Assembly: GCA_013407085.1 (NCBI GenBank)
Contig: JACCGJ010001514.1
Span: 1-64,000, forward strand
DNA: 64,000 nt
Source of the DNA: Atriophallophorus winterbourni
Taxonomy: Eukaryota > Platyhelminthes > Trematoda > Plagiorchiida > Microphallidae
Direction: 5' to 3'
Shown: positions 37,073 through 46,600 of the stretch, piece after piece
How positions within the stretch are numbered: the stretch's first letter is position 1
Layout of the letters: the number at the start of each line of letters is the position of its first letter
Notes under the pieces: model-generated
Seen by the model: only the letters and a program-made list of their open reading frames with translations
Told to the model about the DNA's origin: nothing
Databases searched by the model: none
Program-made: the position numbers and the translations under genes

Positions 37073-37458
37073 ATGAGAGATTCTGGTGGCAAAATGGTGG
37101 CTAAGGGAATTGAGTGCACAGCTTGCAAGCGTTGGGCTCATCCTAGCTGCTCAGGTATACATAAATCTCACTATGGGATTTATGCGAAGTACCGCTGGTT
37201 GCAGTTGTACTGTAGCGGCTGTCATCAGGCTGCCACAGATGCCGCTTGTTTAAAGCTAAGGAATAGTCGGACGTTGCCTTGCTCGTCAGATTCTGTACCC
37301 ACCTCAACGTTTGCATCTGTTGTGAGGGCTAGTATAAGTTTGGATACTGACAAATCTAGCCAGCTACGACGTCCTATCAAGCAGGCTACCTCTTCTAAGG
37401 TGGTCAAATCTAAAACGCGTGCTACCAAGAACGCCAAAAAACTGCATCCACACAACAT
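37073..37458 (+). pseudogene. CR1-like ORF1, N-terminal PHD-type finger region
   Basis: The frame contains GIECTACKRWAHPSCSGI and, 18 residues later, WLQLYCSGC, which together give the C-x2-C, W-x-H-x2-C and C-x2-C spacing of the later part of a PHD finger. PHD-type fingers occur in ORF1 of CR1 elements. The first Cys pair is not visible in frame. A Ser/Lys-rich basic region follows (residues about 65-130). The frame shifts near the A6 run at 37436-37441 relative to the second part of ORF1, and a SINE-like repeat is inserted at 37459. Confidence 0.7.
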
Positions 37459-37650
37459 CGTGCTAAATTGATTGGCCATCGGTGGTGAGCTGCATGCTGA
37501 AACAGGCTGGAGTCTCACTACCATTTCTATTTTGTTTCTCATATCTGTCTAGGCCTGGGCAACCTGACAGTATCTTAGCCCACGTGCAGTCTCTGACTGT
37601 ACGGCACTTTGCCTGGATCAGGCTTGTGCTTTCATACATCCACACAACAT
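37445..37650 (+). repeat. SINE-like repeat A with 14-bp target-site duplication
   Basis: The repeat proper is 37459-37636 (178 bp). It is flanked by CATCCACACAACAT at 37445-37458 and 37637-37650, a perfect 14-bp duplication. It begins CGTGCTAAATTGATTGGCC and ends GATCAGGCTTGTGCTTTCA plus TA, without a poly(A) tail. Other copies in the window share this 3' end but start at different points, as expected of a retroposed sequence with 5' truncation. No long open frame. Confidence 0.9.
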
Positions 37651-38403
37651 GAAAATGTTGCTGGATCATCCGCACTGGATCACATTATCCAGGAATTTAA
37701 TGACTTGCGCAAGCAATTCGATACACTGCGTGGCACCCCTGCTCCAAAAACTAGAACACGAACTGTACTGGTTTTTAATCGAGCAGAGCCATTTATTAAG
37801 GAATCGAAGTCTAGAAAAGATTTAGATCGCAGATGTATCAGCGATCTCATCCGGATGGTAGGTCTGAGGCCTTCTACTCCTACAATGCGAATTCACCGTG
37901 TTGGAAAATGGAAGATGGATAATCGCCCTAGGCCAATCCTGGTAGAATTCAAATACCAGGCGGATCGGGACGCTTTACTATCTAAGGCTGACCACATCGC
38001 CGAAGCAACTCTAGACAAACTGCAGGTTAAGCCGGACAACCCTCCCTCCCGGATAAGACAATACTCTTCCGCTTCAAATAGGAGGAATCAGATTGTAAAG
38101 ACCTCTAATAACGACAAGCGGGGTTTCATAAAGCTAATAGATTCTCGTTACGAAGTAACGTCAAATCGAAGGCGCCGTTCATCCGAAAAGGATGGGGCTT
38201 CATCAGCTTCAGAAAGCTTGGAAGCGTCCGAGGATAAGGTCTGTGGTCGTAGTATTATCCCTGTAATTCCACAGCTCGTGGTTAGGAACCTGCAGTGTAC
38301 CGTTGGTGTTCAGGCCGCACCAGGTGACTCGGCTATCGCAAGCAGCACGCCAAAAAACCTGCTGACTTCTCGGGTACTCCGCCCGAGAATCACACAAGAC
38401 TAA
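37651..38403 (+). CDS. CR1-like ORF1, RRM-like RNA-binding half
   Basis: Open for about 250 codons to TAA at 38401-38403. It has HIIQEFNDLRKQFDTL (short coiled coil), RTVLVFNRAEPFIKES, RRCISDLIRMVGL, MRIHRVGKWKMDNRPRPILV (the RRM-like domain core of LINE ORF1 proteins), and a Ser-rich tail. No ATG of its own can be assigned; it was originally fused to the PHD part upstream but is now separated by the repeat A insertion and a frameshift. The ORF1 protein binds element RNA. Shown as a coding remnant, unlikely to be expressed. Confidence 0.7.
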   Translation, partial: ENVAGSSALDHIIQEFNDLRKQFDTLRGTPAPKTRTRTVLVFNRAEPFIKESKSRKDLDRRCISDLIRMVGLRPSTPTMRIHRVGKWKMDNRPRPILVEFKYQADRDALLSKADHIAEATLDKLQVKPDNPPSRIRQYSSASNRRNQIVKTSNNDKRGFIKLIDSRYEVTSNRRRRSSEKDGASSASESLEASEDKVCGRSIIPVIPQLVVRNLQCTVGVQAAPGDSAIASSTPKNLLTSRVLRPRITQD

Positions 38404-38575
38404 TTGGGAATAGATTACGTGACACTGCCGCCACAGTGCTACTCGGGAATGCATGTAGCATCCGAAACAAATGGTCTGAACTCTCCATCCTTGCACATGA
38501 GTTGAGACCGCATGTAATTGCACTGACAGAAACCTGGCTCTCTGCGTCTGATGACATTCCCGATATAGATTTATA
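38404..38575 (+). pseudogene. CR1-like ORF2 start, endonuclease N-terminus
   Basis: Directly downstream of ORF1: LLGNACSIRNKWSEL, then HVIALTETWLSASDDIPD. This is the beginning of an APE-type endonuclease (TETW motif). It breaks off at an AT-rich microsatellite near 38580, so the rest of ORF2 is absent. Confidence 0.75.
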
Positions 38576-38582
38576 TAATAAA

Positions 38583-38616
38583 TATTATAATACTAGAATA
38601 TATATATATATATAGA
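38583..38616. repeat. (AT)n microsatellite
   Basis: TATATATATATATATA near 38601-38616 with imperfect AT-rich flanks. It separates the plus-strand ORF2 start from the inverted ORF1 copy. Confidence 0.85.
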
Positions 38617-38629
38617 TACAGAGAAGTCA

Positions 38630-39169
38630 GTAACGTTTTTTTGGCCGTGCTGCTTGCGATAGCCGAGTCACCTGGTGGGCGGCCTGAACACCAGATGTAC
38701 ACGCAGTTGCTAACCACGAGCTGTGGAATACAGGGATATACTAACGACCGACAGACATCATCTCGGACGCTTCCAAATTTTCTGCAAGCTGATGAAGCCC
38801 CGACCTTTTTCGGATGACGGCGCCGTGATTGACTTTTTACTTCGGAACGAGAATTTATTAGCTTTATGAAACCCCGCTTGTCGTTATTAGAGGTCTTTAC
38901 AATCTGATTCCTCCTATTTGAAGCGGAAGAGTATTGTCTTATCCGGGAGGGAGGGTTGTCCGGCTTAACCTGCAGGTTGTCTAGAGTTGCTTCGGCGATG
39001 TGATCAGCCTCAGATAGTAAAGCGTCCCGATCCGCCTGGTATTTGAATTCTACCAGGATTGGCCTAGGGCGATTAAATATCTTCCATTTTCCAACACGGT
39101 GGATTCGCATTGTAGGAGTAGAAGGCCTCAGACCTACCATCCGGATAAGATCGCTGATACATCTGCGAT
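38630..39169 (-). pseudogene. Inverted partial copy of the CR1-like ORF1
   Basis: On the minus strand from 39169 the translation starts RRCISDLIRMVGLRPSTPTM and follows the ORF1 at 37830-38360 closely (about nine residues in ten identical over the first 120), then diverges with frameshifts. Its 5' part lies in the assembly gap. With the plus-strand copy it forms a tail-to-tail inverted repeat about 500 bp per arm. Confidence 0.85.
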
Positions 39170-40169
39170 NNNNNNNNNNNNNNNNNNNNNNNNNNNNNNN
39201 NNNNNNNNNNNNNNNNNNNNNNNNNNNNNNNNNNNNNNNNNNNNNNNNNNNNNNNNNNNNNNNNNNNNNNNNNNNNNNNNNNNNNNNNNNNNNNNNNNNN
39301 NNNNNNNNNNNNNNNNNNNNNNNNNNNNNNNNNNNNNNNNNNNNNNNNNNNNNNNNNNNNNNNNNNNNNNNNNNNNNNNNNNNNNNNNNNNNNNNNNNNN
39401 NNNNNNNNNNNNNNNNNNNNNNNNNNNNNNNNNNNNNNNNNNNNNNNNNNNNNNNNNNNNNNNNNNNNNNNNNNNNNNNNNNNNNNNNNNNNNNNNNNNN
39501 NNNNNNNNNNNNNNNNNNNNNNNNNNNNNNNNNNNNNNNNNNNNNNNNNNNNNNNNNNNNNNNNNNNNNNNNNNNNNNNNNNNNNNNNNNNNNNNNNNNN
39601 NNNNNNNNNNNNNNNNNNNNNNNNNNNNNNNNNNNNNNNNNNNNNNNNNNNNNNNNNNNNNNNNNNNNNNNNNNNNNNNNNNNNNNNNNNNNNNNNNNNN
39701 NNNNNNNNNNNNNNNNNNNNNNNNNNNNNNNNNNNNNNNNNNNNNNNNNNNNNNNNNNNNNNNNNNNNNNNNNNNNNNNNNNNNNNNNNNNNNNNNNNNN
39801 NNNNNNNNNNNNNNNNNNNNNNNNNNNNNNNNNNNNNNNNNNNNNNNNNNNNNNNNNNNNNNNNNNNNNNNNNNNNNNNNNNNNNNNNNNNNNNNNNNNN
39901 NNNNNNNNNNNNNNNNNNNNNNNNNNNNNNNNNNNNNNNNNNNNNNNNNNNNNNNNNNNNNNNNNNNNNNNNNNNNNNNNNNNNNNNNNNNNNNNNNNNN
40001 NNNNNNNNNNNNNNNNNNNNNNNNNNNNNNNNNNNNNNNNNNNNNNNNNNNNNNNNNNNNNNNNNNNNNNNNNNNNNNNNNNNNNNNNNNNNNNNNNNNN
40101 NNNNNNNNNNNNNNNNNNNNNNNNNNNNNNNNNNNNNNNNNNNNNNNNNNNNNNNNNNNNNNNNNNNNN
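39170..40169. other. Assembly gap (1000 N)
   Basis: Exactly 1000 undetermined bases, probably a placeholder of arbitrary length. The gap begins inside an inverted repeat arm, a common reason for assembly failure. Confidence 0.98.
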
Positions 40170-40284
40170 CCGATGCTCTTTCCATTTTCTTTCCACCAAA
40201 ACTCCCGGTAGCGCCTCAGACTACCTTTGATTAGGAGTCTAAGACACTTTCAATCCACTTCATACTCTAAATAGATATCATTTG

Positions 40285-40346
40285 AGCCCATGTGCAGTCT
40301 CTGACTGCGGCAATTTGCATGAATCGGGCTTGCGCTTTCATACCAT
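40285..40346 (+). repeat. Repeat A, 3' fragment
   Basis: AGCCCATGTGCAGTCTCTG through CGGGCTTGCGCTTTCATACC matches the last 60 bp of repeat A. Confidence 0.75.
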
Positions 40347-40630
40347 ATACCATTGATAATAGTGCTGCAATGTGCGAAACATGCTGTGCCAGGTAGTGAA
40401 TGTAGTTTTGTTTTGAATCCGTATTAATACCAATCACAGTCCCTAAAATCCATGAAAATTTTACTCGATTTCAAAAAAGTAATCTATAACAATGAAAATT
40501 TTCTTTGGCCACTGTGCAACAACTGACAAATCACGCTGACTTCATCAACTACAGTAAACGTCAAATGTAGCTTAGTTTAATGCTCATTTTATTCAATTTT
40601 TTGCGTTTTAGCTTTATTCCTAGTACATCC
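40347..40630 (+). promoter_or_regulatory. 5' flank of DNAJC2 with a possible splice acceptor before the ATG
   Basis: No TATA box can be assigned. TTTTTTGCGTTTTAG at 40597-40611 is a pyrimidine-rich tract ending in AG, 19 bases before the start codon. It could be the acceptor of a 5' UTR intron or of spliced-leader trans-splicing, which flatworms use for a subset of genes. Inference only. Confidence 0.35.
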
Positions 40631-40637
40631 ATGAGCG
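40631..40637 (+). CDS. DNAJC2: DNAJC2 exon 1 (coding part)
   Basis: ATGAGCG, followed by donor GTAGGC. Joined to exon 2 it gives M-S-E-R-N-L-S. Chosen because no in-frame ATG exists in exon 2 upstream of the conserved region and because the 34-bp intron (40638-40671) ends in a pyrimidine tract and AAAG. Confidence 0.65.
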
Positions 40638-43600
40638 GTAGGCCTCCTTTCTTTACTCATCTTCATTAAAGAACGAAACCTCAGTATAATTTCATATGAT
40701 TGCCACCCGCACATTGTCTTCATTCGAGAATTATTGGGGTACACGGTAGAGGATTCCTTCGATGTAGACGATGATAGCTACTTGAAGTCCTTGGATCCGA
40801 AAGATTGGAAGTCTCAAGACCACTATGCTGTTCTTGGTCTACAGGATCGGCGGTATTTGGCAAGCTACGAAGAAATACGCAGTGCATGTAAGTTAAATTC
40901 GAAGCTCATTATTGTTTTAGACCGACGCAAACTTTTAAAGCACCATCCTGATAAACGAAGGATCCATGGGGAGCAAGTTAAAGATGAATCTCATGATTAT
41001 TTTTCATGCATCACAATAGGTAATTTGTTCTTCCATTTTGTATTATCATCGTTTCCTGAGTTTGCAATAAAGTATAAGTGCTTGTAGGTGCAACTTCCAA
41101 TCACTACACAAAGTGATTTCATGCCGCGTGATCAACCTCTTAGTCATCAACTCTGCTCTAGATGCACCGCTTTTTCCCGCTGGGAGAACATTAAGGAATA
41201 AATTGACTGGGCAATAGCATCATCATCATCATCATTAAACAAGTCTGAAGCCATACAAAGTGCCAAAAAAACATGAAGCAGGAAAAATGGATAAGCAAGC
41301 GCAAAAAAGAGAAAGCAGGCAAGCGGAATATGCAAAAGCAAATAACTAAAAACAGCTTGTTTTTGTTGTTTCATTGCATGCGATTTATATTTGTTTGTTT
41401 GTTTGTTTTATTTATCAAATTTAATATAATAATAATATTCCGGATCAAAGATTAGGACACACATAATAAAATAAACAGGTGCCACTGACTTCGGTTTGCA
41501 GCCATAACTTGTAAGGTTTCCAGCCAACTATTAGGTGGATTACATTGACTTCACCCAGACAAACGAATAGGCCCAACTGAGCCTAACGATATGGTGAATT
41601 TTGTCATCCCAACGCGCCACGTCATGGACTGGCCATCCGATCGTTTCTCTCAGCTTCTATCAGGCTCTGCGAATAAGGCACGGTATAGCAAACGGTGATG
41701 AGGCATTCTTAAACCATGTCCCAACCATCGCAAACGAGCAAGCATCAGCATTTCTCTCAGTCCGTGGCCTCTTGGTCCAAACACGCACTTGCAGACATCC
41801 ATATTTGCAACACCGGTAATGCGTGTCAATAACAGAAAGCCGACGGACATCCGCTCGGAAAGACCAGGTTTCGCAGCCATAAATTAGTGTAGCACGCACC
41901 ACTGCGTTGTACACTCGGCTTTTAGTATGGAGTGAAACATCACGCCAACGCCACAAATGGCGAAGGTTAACAAACGCTACACTCGCTTTGCATACACGTT
42001 GTGAGATCTCGTCCTCGACACAATCGCCAGCAGAGGTACAACTGCCAAGGGAAACAAACTGCCGACCAATTCAAGATTGACATCGCACACAATTAGATTT
42101 GGATGAGAGCCGCTCCAGTACTGGGTAAGTGTTTTACACTTGTTATGCGCAAACACATGCCGTGCCTTGAAGCTCCAAGTGCCCGGCGGTTCGTGGCTTG
42201 TTGCATTATATGAGGGTCATCTCCCAGAAGTGCGAGGTGATCAGCACGCGCTAGATCGGTAGCTCTCTCACCCGGCAGAAGTTCAATACCTGCGCCCACC
42301 AGACCAGCTAACGCTTTCCTTAGGATATCATCGATCGCGAAGTTAAAAAGGAACGGCGAGATAGGGCAGCCCTGCCACACCATGCAGGAGATATTGAACG
42401 AGGACGACAGTTGTCCGTACGCTCGAACCCTACCCGAGGTTTGGCAATCTAATGCGTTTAATATCCAAACATACTTCTCGGGCACTCCATGTCTCAGCAG
42501 ATTGTTCCAATAACTTTCGCGATCGGTTGAATCGAATGCCGTTCGGATGTCAAGGCATACCACGATAGTTTGTCTACGAAATGCGTGGCTTTGCTCCAGT
42601 AACTGACAGTGTGAAGATTTGATATATACACCCTCGACCGGCACGAAATCCAGTTTGCTCCTCACGGATTTGCTCTTCCTGTATTGTACTCAACTTGTTA
42701 AGCAGGTTGGAGGTCAGTATTTTAGGAGCTACTGAAATGAGACTGATACCCCGATGGTTTTCATAGGAATCGCGCCATCCCTTTTTGAAAATCGAAGCAA
42801 TTACTGATTCTCTCCAAGGGATCAGAACGCGTTCCTCAGCCCATATGTTGGGAAACATTGCGCTTGAAGTTCGCAAACTAGAGTGAAACCACCATGTTTG
42901 ATCCAAGGCATCACACCTGATGCCCGATTGCGCTTAAGGCTCCGGATTACATTGTAAATTTCTCATTGAGTGGGAGCCTCGAGAGAAATCGACCACTGGG
43001 TACTGTGTTCCGTATCCTCGAAATCAGTAAATGCAAAAGGCCAGTTAAACGGTGCCTCAAAATGTTCTGCCCATCGCTGCATGCACCTGTTCATGTTAAA
43101 AACTGGCGAACCATCTGCTTCACATATCAGATCACTTATGCCTGGTCGCCCGCTTCCGGTAGTTCTGATGAGTTGGAACAGTTTTGCAAAATTACCTACA
43201 ACTTCCGTAGATTCCATTTCCGTGTAGCCTTAGAACTCCACCAACTTTCCCTGTTGGTTCTCAAACTGGTAATCAGTTTATCTTTAATAAGCCTTCGTGA
43301 CTCATCATGTATGCTATCAGCAGAAACCAACCGACGTTGGTCCATTAGTTGGAGAAAATTCACAGAAACCCAGTGCTGAGCTACACGGGAAGTCAACCCA
43401 CAACTATCCAACGCGGCTGTTTCCAAGAAGGTTTGAATCCCACTCCATTGGTCATCGATACTATTTTCGGGAACGATAGAAAGATGCAAACTCAAATTGG
43501 CCCAAAACCCCAAGAACCGGGAGATCATTAAGCCGGACAACATTCAGCTGCCTTGCAACGTTTCTACGTTTCCCGCCAAAACGCATCAAGAGCTTAGCAC

Positions 43601-46600
43601 AGACTAACGCATGATCTGACTCTAGACAGATGTCCGAATTTGAAGAGCAATCTCGCACACTCTCTCGCCACGAGTAGGTGATAGAAATATGGTCCATTTG
43701 CATGAACGAGGCCGCCGATGAAGATTTCCAGGTGGAGCAGTGACGCTTCGAATGGCGGAAGTTATTACTGGCAAGGTGGAGTCTGAGCACAAGCTAAGCA
43801 ATCTTTCGCCGTTGTCATTACGATGACAATCGAGACCGAACCTTACAGACACAAAATTCTTGTTTAATGATAGATGTCCTGCACATGCGTTCATGTCTCC
43901 AGCTAAGACAACGATGTCACTGCTCGATACAAGTCGAATGAATTCTTGTAATTTTCCATAAAAATCATTCTTGGCAAGTTCAGAGCTACAATTAGTCTGT
44001 GCATAGGCATAAACCATAAATAGGTTGCTGGATTGATTGCGAAATCGACATTTCTTGCACGAACTCTGTAGTCTTACTGCACAAAGGCGACTGTCGACTT
44101 GGATCCAGTCTAACAGTGCGACCTCAGCTCGCTCACTCAAGACGATTCCGACACCAGCATGACCAGATATCCTGGCATCGTCATCAGTGGACAAGCGTAG
44201 ATAGTGTGACTTGCGTAAGTTCGAAGGGTTAGACAATCGCGTAACGGAGCTAGAGTTGTGCATGCGTGTTTCCGACAAACAGCAAACATCGACATTGAGG
44301 CTACCAAGTGTGCGAGCCAAGGCTGCCTGCTGTCCGATGCTAGCTAAAGTTCGTACATTAAACGCCGCCAATTTGAATAGTACGCGCGGGTGGAAGAACG
44401 CTCTGGAGGCATTCGAAGCAATCAAAATATTTGAAGTCGCTAAATTTGGAAACCTCGATGAACTAGCTGCACCTGTCAGGGCTACCCAAAGAACCACAAA
44501 AGGGAAAACAGTTATTTAAAAAGTTTGCATGCGGTGTGAGATCATTGAAAGCATTTCGAGCAGAACAATTTCGATGCTGAACAATCCATTTCCAATTCGC
44601 GATTATCTTAATTTGGTGTATACGGATAATCAATTTATTGTATTATATACATCGCATAACTAGAATTAATTTATTCTAGTACGTTTCTGAAAGAAACCTA
44701 GCTATTTACCTATTGATATATTTTATTATATTAAAAACTTATATTATACCAAGGGTCATATCCCTGTATTTGATCCAAATGTTGGTAAAAGTAGTTAAAG
44801 GTACATTTTTGATGTGTGCCAGAGATAGGCATATCCAAAATGCTCTGACATTCTTGCAGAACACGACAGAATAACGTGAATGTATTGGATTTGTAGCGAC
44901 TTCAAACGAAACGCTTGCGGAGCTTTCCGAGTTACTCTGACTTTTCCTCAAATAGCGAAATTGTATCAAAATATAGACACTCTTAGCTGTCATATACCAA
45001 AGTGCTTAGGAGAAAAGCTGCTCCTACCCTTCGTAAAATCATGTCCAGACCAAAGTTCCATCTGTAGGGATTACAATCCAACGCGATTAGTTAAAAACAA
45101 CTATTAGAAAGAAGCAGCCGCTTCTAGTATGCTTCCAAAGGTGTCCCACAAGAGTGCGTTAACATCTTTCGGGCATTTTATTCCTATTGTTTTGGGCGTG
45201 TTAGGGTGTGCAATAGCCTGTCAGCCAACTTTCCTACGGTTAGTGGTGTCTGATAAAGATGTCCAATTTCTCCATTTTTGTTCAATTTCTAATTGACGTT
45301 ATAATGGATGCATGTAATGCAGGCGTACCGATACCGGGCATTCAGATAGGCCGCGATAAGAAAAATTTTGATATGGATTATGCCGACGACGTAGTTCTAC
45401 TCCTCAATTCCCATGCGGATGCTCAATCTACTTTAGACCGACTATGTAGGATCATACCGCCCTTGTAGACATCTTAGAGCGTTTGATTAATCTTGTATGT
45501 TGTCAAGTGGCGAAGAAAGCTTGTTACGATGTGTGACAGTGAATACCGCAAGGAAGCTATTATGCTGATATCGCTCTACTCGTTTACAACACTTGCTTGA
45601 ATACATGTTTGATTCGAGGTGTAGGCACTTCATCCCAGTCTATCTATGTCGAATCTTTTATAGGTTCAGTATCTTTTTAGGTCATACCCTTCCCCATATT
45701 TTTTAGAATTTTTTATTGTGTCACGGTTGTATGGCAGTTAAGCGCTTGGTACTTGGTATAATGCTTGGTGTAATGCTGTCTATCATGATGATGACGCAAG
45801 TTTTTCCGTCAGATTGACGTATGCCAATTATCCTACCCTTACTTAAAGATGAAGATAAATCTATATGCTCCAACTACCATGGAATAAGCCTCATCGATAC
45901 CGCAGCTAAGCTGTTTGCGATGTTATTGCCAAACCGGGCCCCCCTCGAACGAATTCTGCGCACTAAAGTCAACCAAGGTGGTTTTCGCCACTGGATAAGA
46001 TGTGTAGATCAAATATTCACCTTATGCAGGATCCTGGTCGACGTAAGACAATCTCTTCCATTCTCCAGCAGCTTTGGTAGCCTAGTCTACAGCTTTATGT
46101 GAAGCGTTTATGCGACGAATGTCAAGTATGCGTTCAGATTAAAGGACCACATAAATCCATGAAAGACCTACTACAACCAATAACGATGACATATCCCAAT
46201 GAACGCATCGGTGTGGACATCATCTGTCTTTTTCCAAAGACAAAAAGCACAACATGTATTTCTTAGCCATGGTTGATTATTTCACGAAATAGAGTGAGGC
46301 CACACCCATTCAAAACCAAGGAGCTATAACTGTGGCTGCTGGTTTTAGTCAACAAGTAGGTGTCTCGATATGGTGCGACCACCGTTCTATATTTAGATCA
46401 GAGTGATGTGTTCAAAAGTCATCTGCTAAAAAAGTTTGTAAAATGTTGAATATTCGGAAAAAAACTACAATGTATCATCCACAGAGTAACGGGTTGGTAG
46501 AAAAAACAAATCGGACTCTGAAGACACTTCTGGAGACGTTTTGCACATGAATGACACATCTCATTGGGACGAAAGAATACCGCAGTGTCTTCTTGCTTGT

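Noticed and set aside
38571..40230. Open frames of 370-542 codons on both strands
   Set aside because: They are created by reading through the 1000-base N gap; only the ORF1 remnant before the gap is real.
40734..41087. Single 117-codon J-domain-like ORF as an intronless gene
   Set aside because: It begins at a TTG, and reads through a 33-bp intron; splicing it restores the conserved J-domain helix.
43160..43185. CTGATGAG word on the plus strand
   Set aside because: Falls inside the RTE-like element with no stem II or GAAA core.
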